A stretch of DNA of 58,903 bases, from NCBI GenBank assembly GCA_934635045.1, contig CAKTZA010000015.1:1-58903 (forward strand), read 5' to 3'. Shown piece by piece: positions 51,236-58,903 of the stretch (its first letter is position 1; every line of letters starts with the position of its first letter). A model generated the notes under the pieces. The model searched no databases. It was not told the DNA's origin and saw only the letters and a list, made by a program, of their open reading frames with translations. The stretch is from an uncultured Kiritimatiellota bacterium. GTDB taxonomy: Bacteria; Verrucomicrobiota; Kiritimatiellia; RFP12; UBA1067. A program made the translations under genes and the position numbers.

Positions 51236-52162
51236 TCAGTATTCGAGCTGGCTGCCGCCAATCGTCTCGCGGATGATCGAGTCGCCCGGCACGTAGGCGG
51301 GCGTCGTCGGCGCGACGGCGGCGAGCAGCCGGATCATGTTCATGACCTCCGGCACGTCGCCGAGCTCGCGGCGCGCGCGCTCCAGAAGCCCGCCCGCAAA
51401 CGGCTTCAGCACGGCGAGCTCGTAGATGAGGTAGGAGTCGAACGTCAGGTCGGCGTTGCCGCAGAACGGCTGGATCCACTTCGCCTCGCCCGCGCGCACC
51501 TTCGGCCAGAGCCGCACCGTCACGGCGGGGCTCATCTTGCGGAACTGGTTGTCGCGCACGAGCCGCCGCAGGAAGCGCGCCTCGCACGGCTTCGGGGTGA
51601 TGCCGCCGAAGACGTCGAGCGTCGGACGCGGCTCGACGAGCACGCGGTACTTCGCCCGGTCGGGAATCCCCTCCGTCAGGCGGGGGTTGAGCGCGTGGAT
51701 GCCCTCCAGCACGACGAATCCGCCCTTCGGCAGCGAAACCGTGGCGTCCGTCCAGCGCGGCACGTGGCGCACGAAGTCGAACTTGCGCACGCGAATCGTC
51801 TCGCCGCGCAGGAGCGCGTTCACGTCCGCCGCGAGCGCGGGGATGTCCACGCACTCGACATGCTCGTAGTCAAGCTCACCGTTCGCGTCGCGCGGGTTGC
51901 GCGCATCGCCGACGAAGTAGTCATCCGTCGAGAGGTGGTACGCGGCGCGGCCGTTCACGCGGATCTGCGTGCAGAGGCGCGTCGCCGTCGTCGTCTTGCC
52001 GGCGGCCGAGCCACCCGCGACGAGGACGAGCCGGATGCCGGGGCGGCCGCACACGATGTCGGCGATCTTCGAGAGGGCCTTCACCTGCCGCGCCTCGGCG
52101 ACGCGGATGAGTTCGGCGATCGAGCCGTCCTCGACGCTTTCGTTGAGTTCCAGTACCGTCAT
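51236..52162 (-). CDS. Uridine-kinase-like P-loop kinase
   Basis: The 308-residue product has Walker A VLVAGGSAAGKTTTATRL, a following YHLSTDDYFVG block, FDFVRHVPRW and VVLEGIHALNPRLTEGI, all typical of the phosphoribulokinase/uridine kinase family (PF00485). Related longer proteins in other bacteria carry TGS/ThrRS-like N-termini, absent here. The likely reaction is NTP-dependent phosphorylation of uridine/cytidine. The start overlaps the nadK stop (ATGA). Confidence 0.82.
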   Translation of the reverse strand: MTVLELNESVEDGSIAELIRVAEARQVKALSKIADIVCGRPGIRLVLVAGGSAAGKTTTATRLCTQIRVNGRAAYHLSTDDYFVGDARNPRDANGELDYEHVECVDIPALAADVNALLRGETIRVRKFDFVRHVPRWTDATVSLPKGGFVVLEGIHALNPRLTEGIPDRAKYRVLVEPRPTLDVFGGITPKPCEARFLRRLVRDNQFRKMSPAVTVRLWPKVRAGEAKWIQPFCGNADLTFDSYLIYELAVLKPFAGGLLERARRELGDVPEVMNMIRLLAAVAPTTPAYVPGDSIIRETIGGSQLEY

Positions 52163-52944
52163 GTCACGTTGCTCCCCGACCAGCCGAGCTTGCGCGCGAG
52201 AACGTCGTAGGGGTCGTAGCCTTCGAGCTCCACAAGCTGCGCCGACGCGGCGCTTTTCGCAATCGTCACCCGTTCGCCCGCCCCCAGTGCGCCGACGTTC
52301 GCGCCGTCCGCATAGACGCCGATGCGCAGCGCGTTCCCCGCCGTGCGCGGACGCACCGTGACCGTGAAGGACACCGCGTCGCTCACGACGAGCGGCCGCA
52401 CGCCGAGCGCGTGGGGATTGAGGGGCGTGACGACGAAGCTGCGCGAGTCGGGCATGAGGACGGGCCCGCCCGCCGCGAGCGAGTAGGCGGTCGAGCCCGT
52501 CGGCGTCGCGAAGATGAGCCCGTCGGCCATGTAGCGCGTGACGAGCTTGCCGTCCGCCTCCAGGTCGAGGCGCGCGGAGTGCCCGCTCATCTCGCGCGTG
52601 AGGACGACGTCGTTGAGCGCGGCGTGCCCGCCGACCTGCAGGAGGCGCCGCTCCGAGACGCGGTAGCGACCGGCGGCGAGGGCCGCGAGCGCGGCGGCGA
52701 AGTCGCGTTCGCCGACGCTCGACAGGTAGCCAAGCCCGCCGAGCTTGAAGCCGAGGACGGGCACGCCCGGATACTCGTGCACGGCGCGGAGCAGCGTGCC
52801 GTCGCCGCCGAGGGCGACGACGACATCCGCCGCGCGCCCTTCCGCCACGACGGCGATGCCGAGCCGCGCGGCTTCCGCCGACAGCGCGTCCTTTTGCGCC
52901 GCCGCCTCCGGCTTCTCGCCGTTCACATGGAAATGCAGTTTCAT
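52159..52944 (-). CDS. nadK: NAD kinase
   Basis: The 261-residue product carries the ATP-NAD kinase GGDGTLLRAV motif, LGFKLGGLGYL, the NDVVLTREM block and the glycine-rich TPTGSTAYSLAAGGPVL segment that holds NAD. It makes NADP. The ATG is 11 nt from the -10, so the leader is about 5 nt. The frame has a GTG 3 codons earlier that would fall before or at transcription start. Confidence 0.93.
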   Translation of the reverse strand: MKLHFHVNGEKPEAAAQKDALSAEAARLGIAVVAEGRAADVVVALGGDGTLLRAVHEYPGVPVLGFKLGGLGYLSSVGERDFAAALAALAAGRYRVSERRLLQVGGHAALNDVVLTREMSGHSARLDLEADGKLVTRYMADGLIFATPTGSTAYSLAAGGPVLMPDSRSFVVTPLNPHALGVRPLVVSDAVSFTVTVRPRTAGNALRIGVYADGANVGALGAGERVTIAKSAASAQLVELEGYDPYDVLARKLGWSGSNVT

Positions 52945-52955
52945 CCGTGGCACAC

Positions 52956-52961
52956 ATTATA
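52956..52961 (-). promoter_or_regulatory. Extended -10 promoter (TTTGGTATAAT) for nadK
   Basis: On the minus strand, ending 11 nt before the nadK ATG. Confidence 0.75.
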
Positions 52962-52972
52962 CCAAATCGCCC

Positions 52973-53311
52973 TCACACCCGAACAATGACAATGCCCGGA
53001 TTGGGCGAACGGTGGTACCGCGCGGGAATGGACGCGGCATCGGGAAACGAGAGGAACTGTTCGGAAAAGACGTCGCCCGCGAATTCGCCGTCAAGGAAGC
53101 CGCGAATGTGGTTCTGTCGGCGGTAGGTTCGGCAGACGGCGAGGATGGCAGACTTGATGCGGCTCGTGCCGCCGCTCGATCCGTAGCCCGTCACGACGGC
53201 AAAGAGCTTCGGCCCGCCGCCGCGCGCGAACGAGACGAGACGCTCGAATTTCGCGAGCGCGTCGTCAACCTTCATCCCGCGTTCATGCAGGTCGTATTCG
53301 GGAATGTCCAT
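52973..53311 (-). CDS. Smr-domain protein
   Basis: The 112-residue product matches a stand-alone Smr (MutS2 C-terminal) domain: DLHERGMKVDDALAKFERLV, then LFAVVTGYGSSGGTSRIKSA in place of the usual TGxGxHS. Smr domains nick or bind branched DNA or cut mRNA on collided ribosomes. GAAAGG precedes the ATG. It follows the phosphodiesterase gene by 16 nt. Confidence 0.75.
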   Translation of the reverse strand: MDIPEYDLHERGMKVDDALAKFERLVSFARGGGPKLFAVVTGYGSSGGTSRIKSAILAVCRTYRRQNHIRGFLDGEFAGDVFSEQFLSFPDAASIPARYHRSPNPGIVIVRV

Positions 53312-53327
53312 GTCGTGTGCCTTTCTC

Positions 53328-54473
53328 TCACACCGACGCCGCGACGGAACAGGCGCGGCCGTGCGTGCCCTTCACGATACCGCGATTGAAGAAGAAGAGC
53401 TCCTTTGGATCGTAGCCGGGCTTGTTGTGGATGTCAACGTGGCTTGCGAAGTCCGGCGACTCGCGACGGTCCGTCCACCACTCGTAGCCGCACCAGCTGC
53501 CCGGCTTCGCGAGGAGCAGCACCGCGTCGTCCGTCGCGCGCAGCAGGCCGTCGCCCGGCACCTCGTAGCCGCCCGTCGCGAGCAGCACCTGCGCCGCCTT
53601 CTCGCGCGCCGGGCCGTAGACGAGACAGAACGCATGGTCGCAAAGCGCAAACGCCATCGACTGGTAGAAGTCGGGATACGCGAGCCCGCCAACCATCCGC
53701 GTCCTGAAAAGGCCCTCGCGGCGCAGCGTCACGTTCGGCAGCACAGGCGCGTCCGTGACGTCCGTGATCTCGTAGTCGCCCATCACCTTCAGGTCACAGC
53801 CACGCCGCTGGCAGATGTCCGCGAGGCGTTCAAGCTGGCGGCGGAACTCCCGCAGCGCGGCTTTCGCCGCCGACGAGTCGGGGCCGCATTTCTGCGCGGC
53901 GTAGTCGAGCGTCGGCAGGTAGAGGTACGCCTCATCGACGTCCTGCACGTTCGTCATCTCCTCGAAATAGGAAATGCACATCCGCCCGACCTTCGGCGAG
54001 GCGAGCGGCCCCCAGTAGCGCCAAAGAGGGAACGCGCCGCAGAGCTTCCGCAGGACGTCCGCAAGGCCCGTCGGCTGCGTGTAGCAGCTCATGACCATGC
54101 CGCCGCCGTGCTTGTGGATCGGCGCGGGGGAGAGAATGAGGTCGAGGTCTTCGCCGAGCGACTGCTGGAAGAAGAACATGCCGAACCGCTCGCCCGCCGC
54201 GCGGCGGTCGGCCCAGACGCGCCGCCCCTTCACGAGCCGCGCGCTCTGCTCCCAGAAGAGCGGCTTCCGCAACGTCTCCGACCAGTAGCCGTTCGAGACC
54301 ATCCCGTGTTCGGCGGGCGACAGGCCCGTCCGCAACGTCGCCTGGGCGACGCACGTGACGGCCGGGAAGACGCTCGGCTGCGGCGCGAACTTCAGGCCCG
54401 CGAGTTCGGTCAGCCCGTTGCGCTCCAGCAGATTCCAGCCGAGCCCGGCGGCAATAACGTTCAGCTTTTTCAT
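53328..54473 (-). CDS. Type I phosphodiesterase/nucleotide pyrophosphatase family protein
   Basis: The 381-residue product has the alkaline-phosphatase-superfamily nucleophile region PSVFPAVTCVAQATLRTGLS with PAEHGMVSNGYW, later metal ligands in KVMGDYEITDV and a His-rich ASHVDIHNKPGYDP end. It lacks a signal peptide (starts MKKLNVIAAGLGWNLL), so it is predicted cytoplasmic, unlike many relatives. Substrate unknown, perhaps a nucleotide-sugar or phosphodiester. Confidence 0.82.
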   Translation of the reverse strand: MKKLNVIAAGLGWNLLERNGLTELAGLKFAPQPSVFPAVTCVAQATLRTGLSPAEHGMVSNGYWSETLRKPLFWEQSARLVKGRRVWADRRAAGERFGMFFFQQSLGEDLDLILSPAPIHKHGGGMVMSCYTQPTGLADVLRKLCGAFPLWRYWGPLASPKVGRMCISYFEEMTNVQDVDEAYLYLPTLDYAAQKCGPDSSAAKAALREFRRQLERLADICQRRGCDLKVMGDYEITDVTDAPVLPNVTLRREGLFRTRMVGGLAYPDFYQSMAFALCDHAFCLVYGPAREKAAQVLLATGGYEVPGDGLLRATDDAVLLLAKPGSWCGYEWWTDRRESPDFASHVDIHNKPGYDPKELFFFNRGIVKGTHGRACSVAASV

Positions 54474-54512
54474 CGGCAAGCCCTGTCAGGGATCAGACGT
54501 TTCATACGCCAT

Positions 54513-54518
54513 AGTATA
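54513..54518 (-). promoter_or_regulatory. -10 promoter (TTGATATACT) for the phosphodiesterase gene
   Basis: On the minus strand with TGA before TATACT, 39 nt before the ATG at 54473, directly after the chimeric glycosyltransferase remnant. Confidence 0.6.
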
Positions 54519-55107
54519 TCAAAATTGTCTCTCTGCGTTCAGCCGCCCTTCCCGCGCGAGGCGCCAGAGGAAGAGCGGATTGCCGCCGACATAGCGCCGG
54601 AACAGGCGCACGGGCGATGTCGTCAGGGCTTTCCGGGTCGAACAGCTCCGCGACGCCCGCGCCGAGTTCACCGAGCGAGGACGTCCGCGAACAGGCGCAG
54701 GGGATACTGGCGGACATCGCCTCCAAAAGCGACAGCCCGAACCCCTCGAAGCGAGACGGGAAGACGTAGGCCGCAGCGTCCGCCGAACCGTCCGCGAGCG
54801 GCGCGACGAGGTTCGCGAGCCAATGACAGTCGAGCGGCACGGCATCCGCGTTGTTGAAGACGACGATCTCGCCCCGCGCCGCGCGCACGAGCGCGTTCAG
54901 CGTCCGCCCCGGACGGTACGCGCCCGCCGGACGCGGCACCAGCCGCACCTCCGGGCGGGCGCGGAGAAGGACGTCCGTCCCGTCGGTCGAGCAATCGTCG
55001 CACACCAGCACCTCATGCGCAAACGGGCATTCCTGCGCAGCGAGGGCATCCAGCGTCCGCACCAGGAACGCCACGTCATTCCGGCACCGTACAAGGACGG
55101 AAACCAT
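54519..55107 (-). pseudogene. Chimeric glycosyltransferase remnant (GT2 head joined to GT4 tail)
   Basis: The N-terminal part is a GT2 domain: SVLVRCRNDVAFLVRTLDAL, VLVCDDCSTDGTD, RGEIVVFNNADAVPLD. It passes, near LADGSADAAA, straight into a GT4 C-terminus: YVFPSRFEGFGLSLLEAMSA and ELGAGVAELFDPESPDDIA with the E-x7-E motif. A frameshift near 54620 then separates it from LFRRYVGGNPLFLWRLAREG, the expected GT4 end. Both enzymes are incomplete, so this looks like a deletion fusion that has decayed. It follows the DUF262 gene by 14 nt. Confidence 0.75.
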
Positions 55108-55121
55108 GGGTAGCGAATCCC

Positions 55122-56282
55122 TCACCGGTTGCCCTTCGCGCGATTGTGCGTCCGACAAAGCATCTGACAGTTCGCCGCGTCCGTCGCGCCGCCCTTCGAC
55201 CACGCCGCGACATGATCCGCGTCCATCTCGTTGAGACGCCAGATCCGCTTCGCGTTCGCCTCGTGGCCGAGCGCGCAGAGCGGACAGTTCGAGACGCCCC
55301 TCCTCTCGGCGGCGGCCGTCTGTTTCGCGTAGACGGCCTTTTTCGTCCGCTCGTCGAACATCCGCACGTTGAGAAGCCGCGCGTCCTTCTCGCCGCCGAG
55401 GACATACTCGAAGACACCGCGCCGGTCGATCACCGCATCGTCCGCCAGCAACGCCGCAACCCGCTCAGACACCTTCGCCGCGTTGTAGGCCGTGCGGTGG
55501 TACGTCTCGTAGAGCCGCCCCCAGTCCAGTCCGCACATCTCGTCGTGCGTCTCCGTGAAAACCGAATCCGCCCAGTCAATGACGCTCGTGAAATAGCGGA
55601 CGAGTTCATCGCAGTCCGTGTCGTGGCGATGACAGGACATATAGCCCTTCACATCCCCTTTTGATACCCACGACAACGCCGTCGCGAGGACTTCCTGCCG
55701 CTTCGGGTTCCCGCGCACGTATGCGCCCCACTTCTGCATCTGCGGATTGGTCGAATTGGAGAAGATCTCCCGTGCGCACGTCACGAACGGGCCGGAGCAG
55801 ACGGCGTTCAGGAGTTCCTGTTCGTTGAGCGGTACGCCGGCGATGTTAATCGTCTTGAACCATTCCTTGATCTCGCTCTCCGCGCCCTCGCAAATGTAGA
55901 TCGTCAGCGGAGCCGAGAGGATGCGGCGGTGTTCGTCTTCGGCAAGCCCGGCCATCGACTTCGCGACCGGGCCGTCGTCGAAGGAGAGCTTGCCCGTCAC
56001 GAAGCGCCCGAAGCTCGTGATGCGCTGCTGGCCGTCCAGCACCTCGTAGCGGTCATCGCCCGTCTTCACGAAATAGAGAAGCCCCAGCGGGTACTCCTTC
56101 AGGAGCGAGCGCACGACGGCGACGTCGCGCCTGCCGTCGCCGTAGATGTAGTTGCGCTGGTATTCGGGCTGGATCGTGAGCCGCCCCTCCCAGCCGTAGA
56201 GGCCCTTGCCCTCGACCTCGTTGTAGACGAACCCCTTGCAGAGGTCTTCGACCGTCAAATCCGTGCGGAGAGTCAGTTTCAT
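55122..56282 (-). CDS. DUF262 + HNH nuclease (GmrSD-like defence protein)
   Basis: The 386-residue product has an N-terminal DUF262 domain: IQPEYQRNYIYGDGRRDVAV at about 37-56 and the DGQQRITSF motif at 83-91, with NIAGVPLNEQELLNA downstream. The C-terminal HNH is CPLC..ADHVAAWSKGG..NCQMLCRTHNRAKG. The two-domain layout is shared by GmrSD-type modification-dependent restriction systems and other DUF262-HNH nucleases; the DGQQR loop is thought to bind nucleotide. Antiphage function is inferred from family and neighbourhood. Confidence 0.85.
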   Translation of the reverse strand: MKLTLRTDLTVEDLCKGFVYNEVEGKGLYGWEGRLTIQPEYQRNYIYGDGRRDVAVVRSLLKEYPLGLLYFVKTGDDRYEVLDGQQRITSFGRFVTGKLSFDDGPVAKSMAGLAEDEHRRILSAPLTIYICEGAESEIKEWFKTINIAGVPLNEQELLNAVCSGPFVTCAREIFSNSTNPQMQKWGAYVRGNPKRQEVLATALSWVSKGDVKGYMSCHRHDTDCDELVRYFTSVIDWADSVFTETHDEMCGLDWGRLYETYHRTAYNAAKVSERVAALLADDAVIDRRGVFEYVLGGEKDARLLNVRMFDERTKKAVYAKQTAAAERRGVSNCPLCALGHEANAKRIWRLNEMDADHVAAWSKGGATDAANCQMLCRTHNRAKGNR

Positions 56283-56329
56283 GGGTAATTCTCTTTCCCT
56301 TTAAAATCATTTACGGATTTTGATGTTTT

Positions 56330-57259
56330 TCATCTTCTTCGAGCATCTTCAAGATTGGTGTCGTTGTCCGAGGGATTGAACCAACTCTTCATCGTCAGCC
56401 CAAAATACTGGGTAAGTTTCTCACCAATGCGCCCGTAATGGGCATGAGTGACCTGTCCAAGTTCATTCGTCTGTGTACGGATACGGTAAATGAGATAGGT
56501 ATCGGGCGGAAGTCTCGTGGAATCCTTGATGCCATCTGCCGTATGGACATGACGAAACTCAAAACTCTTCTGATAGACGGCATTCGTCTGAGCGCGGTAG
56601 GCATACCTGAACGCGCTTGTCGGCTCGACGGAAAGCGGATAGAAACCATCCTCGCAATTCGGGAATACAACCTTTAAATGCTCGTGGTAGTCGTCCCAGT
56701 CCTGTGGATTCCGCCAACCGTCAAACACGAGATGCAGATCGTCTCGCTTGCCGTTCCCGTAAGGTGGACACCATTCTAATAGTTCCAAGTCAAGTTTCAC
56801 GACTTCATTGGTGTTGGGGAATGGCTTGAAGTCAACCTCATGAACTGTCATTTCCAACGGCTGAAGATGTCGCTTCAACACAATCGGAATGTCCACCGTC
56901 CCCTTTGACCATCGTTTGGTGCGGGTCGCTTCTTCAACCGTGTTCTGGCGATATTCGGGTGCGTACCTGACGGTTTCGTAGTGTTCTACCTTACGGACAA
57001 CGACACGCAGTTCTTCTGTGCAGCGATGCCGCAAACAAAAAACGCCATTCTTGTCTGTCATTCCCCTTATGACATCGGCCTTTTGCGGTGCCGTGTAGCA
57101 AACGAGGGAAACCGCAGCCTCTGAAACAGGCGCCCCCTCATCATCGACCACACAGACGCGAACATCCGCCATCGCACCATCGGCAAAAGGGTTAAACGCC
57201 GCCAAAGCCGTGATGGCAAGCGAGACCCCAACGCCCAGAAGAACAATTGACCTCTTCAT
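56330..57259 (-). CDS. Exported protein with carboxypeptidase-regulatory-like domain
   Basis: The 309-residue product has a signal peptide (MKRSIVLLGVGVSLAITALA) and a CarboxypepD_reg/SdrD_B-type beta-sandwich (DVRVCVVDDEGAPVSEAAVS; MTDKNGVFCLRHRC). A C-terminal region (HLVFDGWRNPQDWDDYHEHL; KSFEFRHVHTADGIKDSTRL) is not recognised. GGAGG precedes the ATG, which overlaps the hydrolase stop (ATGA). Confidence 0.65.
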   Translation of the reverse strand: MKRSIVLLGVGVSLAITALAAFNPFADGAMADVRVCVVDDEGAPVSEAAVSLVCYTAPQKADVIRGMTDKNGVFCLRHRCTEELRVVVRKVEHYETVRYAPEYRQNTVEEATRTKRWSKGTVDIPIVLKRHLQPLEMTVHEVDFKPFPNTNEVVKLDLELLEWCPPYGNGKRDDLHLVFDGWRNPQDWDDYHEHLKVVFPNCEDGFYPLSVEPTSAFRYAYRAQTNAVYQKSFEFRHVHTADGIKDSTRLPPDTYLIYRIRTQTNELGQVTHAHYGRIGEKLTQYFGLTMKSWFNPSDNDTNLEDARRR

Positions 57260-58413
57260 TTCAATCCTCCGATCTCGACAATCTTTTTGAAGACTTCATG
57301 ACTGAAAAAATAGGCGACATTCTTGATGTCCGAATGCAAGAATCCGTCACCTTGAACACTGTCGGTCGCCCGTGGCCAACCATTTGGCTTCATGTGGTTC
57401 ATGTCGAACGACAGCAGACCGTACGCCGTCAAATCAGTCCGCCCCGTCGGCGGCGACAGGGCGGGGATTCCCTGCGTCAGGTGAGAATCAATCACGAGAC
57501 GCGAATTGGCCGCGTTTGTCAGCGATGCGGGAGAAAGGACAAACACGGTGTTCGTGGCGAAGACACGAGAATCCGTGACTGACTGTGCCGCTTCAGCCGA
57601 CCATACGCGCCTATTCAGCAATCCCGCTGTACGGAAGCCCCAACCAGACCAGTCCGTCGTCCCCATAAAGCCAAGAAGCGACTTGCGTCCCTTCCAAATC
57701 TCCTGCTTATGCCAGGAGTAGCGGTCGCCCCAGTTTCCCGATGGGGAAAACCCATTGTACCATGAAGGGTTGTGGCTGTTCGTGTAGAGTTCAAGAACCT
57801 CATCTCCCGACGAATAGAAGTTGACGGCAAGAGGCTTTACGTCCGAAAAGCGTCCGCGCCATGTCATCTTTCCTCGCGCATCGTTCGGATTCGACTTATA
57901 GAACTCATGCCACCGTGCCGTCCAGCATTGAGACGGGTAATCTGTCCAATCCGTATGCACAAGATGATTGGCCGAAGAATAGTCGGCAAGCGACGGCTCG
58001 AACGCCTCGGACGGAATCGCCGAGTTGAGCATGATAAACTTGTCAACCTTCAATCCATAGTCCTGAATCGCCGCCGCGACGACCATCGTTCCGAGGCTGT
58101 GAGCGATGACGACCTTGCGGCCTTCCGCCTGCTGGATGAGCGGAGCCAGACGACGCGCCATGACGAAAGCGTTGGATGCATTGACCTGATAGTTGTAGGC
58201 AGGGCCAATGTCCGACTCCCATGCAATCGGGCAGAACTCCATCTGCGCACCCGCCTGCCAAAGGCGCTTGAACATTTCAGACGCCCAAACGCGGGCATCC
58301 TGTGCGCTCACGTTCGCGCCGTGGACAAAGAAGACGTTCGTCTTCTCGGCACGACAGGCGCATGCCGCAAGGATAGAAAAAACGAATAGCACAAAATATT
58401 TTCGCATCTCCAT
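57256..58413 (-). CDS. Exported alpha/beta hydrolase
   Basis: The 385-residue product has a signal peptide (RKYFVLFVFSILAACACRA) and begins its fold with VFFVHGANVSAQDARVWASE, the oxyanion HG motif. The nucleophile elbow is IAHSLGTMVV, the acid is possibly in NFYSSGDEVLELY, and a His lies near GDGFLHSDIKNVAYFFS. Substrate unknown; perhaps an esterase or lipase. ATG at 58413 or 58407. Confidence 0.75.
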   Translation of the reverse strand: MEMRKYFVLFVFSILAACACRAEKTNVFFVHGANVSAQDARVWASEMFKRLWQAGAQMEFCPIAWESDIGPAYNYQVNASNAFVMARRLAPLIQQAEGRKVVIAHSLGTMVVAAAIQDYGLKVDKFIMLNSAIPSEAFEPSLADYSSANHLVHTDWTDYPSQCWTARWHEFYKSNPNDARGKMTWRGRFSDVKPLAVNFYSSGDEVLELYTNSHNPSWYNGFSPSGNWGDRYSWHKQEIWKGRKSLLGFMGTTDWSGWGFRTAGLLNRRVWSAEAAQSVTDSRVFATNTVFVLSPASLTNAANSRLVIDSHLTQGIPALSPPTGRTDLTAYGLLSFDMNHMKPNGWPRATDSVQGDGFLHSDIKNVAYFFSHEVFKKIVEIGGLK

Positions 58414-58425
58414 GTCCCCCCAGCT

Positions 58426-58641
58426 TCATTTCTCGACGCTACGCCCCTCAGACATTCGGCTCTTTCGGTGTCGGATGAAGATTCGCTTGTAGACACGATT
58501 TCCTCCAATCAGCGGTTGCGCAACACCACTCGAAGAATCCCAGAGACCGCTCGAAAAGCCACGTCCCTCGCTCTCGGACGCGCCGATGATTTCAAACTGT
58601 TCGGGACAGAACTTATCAAGAAATGAAATTGGAACTCCCAT
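58426..58641 (-). pseudogene. Second C-terminal module of an EcoRI-type adenine methyltransferase (silent cassette?)
   Basis: From 58641 the frame reads MGVPISFLDKFCPEQFEIIG, a variable segment (GASESEGRGFSSGLWDSSSG) and VYKRIFIRHRK, then RMSEGRSVEK-stop. This repeats the tail of the upstream copy but with a different middle. It has no catalytic DPPY region. It could be a stand-alone translated tail or a donor cassette for recombination. Confidence 0.6.
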
Positions 58642-58648
58642 GATGCCA

Positions 58649-58903
<255 letters not shown>

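Noticed and set aside
51236..52957. 573-residue single protein covering nadK and the kinase
   Set aside because: The upstream part is an out-of-frame shadow of nadK; the kinase has its own ATG overlapping the nadK stop.

Overview
The window is a dense, GC-rich bacterial chromosome segment. It carries LpxA and an LptF/G permease (so an outer membrane with lipid A), a PilB/GspE ATPase with a pseudopilin, a secreted glycine-rich beta-helix protein, a CE15-like esterase fusion and eukaryote-type GlyRS. Together with many armed repeats this fits an uncultured, probably gut-associated member of the Verrucomicrobiota/Kiritimatiellota side of the PVC superphylum. That placement is inference from gene content; there is no rRNA gene in the window.

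Layout. 1-566: hairpin-rich intergenic block. 0.57-5 kb: secreted beta-helix protein and a lipoprotein glycosidase. 5-7.8 kb: two-component system. 7.8-11.7 kb: minus-strand operon (sugar transferase, phosphoribosyltransferase, tyrosine phosphatase, TPR protein, secreted propeller-like protein). 11.7-19.7 kb: amidohydrolase, GH-like/CE15 fusion, PriA, pseudopilin. 19.7-27.1 kb: PgsA-like and zinc-ribbon genes on minus, then ftsH-cdaA-(mini CdaR)-ftsK-rodZ-like on plus with overlapping starts and stops. 27.2-34.7 kb: EamA transporter, tRNA-Ser(UGA), glyS, pilB, capD-like, NhaC. 34.7-36.3 kb: a REP-associated transposase (RAYT) among GGGGACAGGCCCC palindromes. 36.2-43.1 kb: lower-GC accessory island with a frameshifted Rhs tip, candidate immunity and HEAT-like genes, an HNH nuclease and gene fragments. 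43.1-50.5 kb: murF, lpxA, lptF/G, tyrS and a trpC-trpB-trpA operon with a leader peptide containing three consecutive Trp codons and an attenuator hairpin. 50.5-54.5 kb: OmpR regulator, uridine-kinase-like protein, nadK, Smr protein, phosphodiesterase. 54.5-58.9 kb: chimeric glycosyltransferase remnant, DUF262-HNH nuclease, secreted proteins, and two tandem C-terminal modules of an adenine DNA methyltransferase beside a (CTGT)19 tract that runs off the window end.

Three things stand out. First, several unrelated repeat families share one architecture, inverted repetitive arms around a variable core, and sit in frame inside conserved genes (priA twice, ftsK, an amidohydrolase, a rodZ-like gene, the C-terminus of trpC, and the RAYT gene itself). 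Their cores are kept open and translated. Second, a recurrent extended -10 promoter (TGGTATAAT) lies 6-12 nt upstream of start codons, predicting leaderless or near-leaderless mRNAs for tyrS, ftsH, capD-like and a histidine kinase. Third, the window end looks like a phase-variable methyltransferase with a spare C-terminal cassette. All functional names are from reading motifs by eye; no database search was run.
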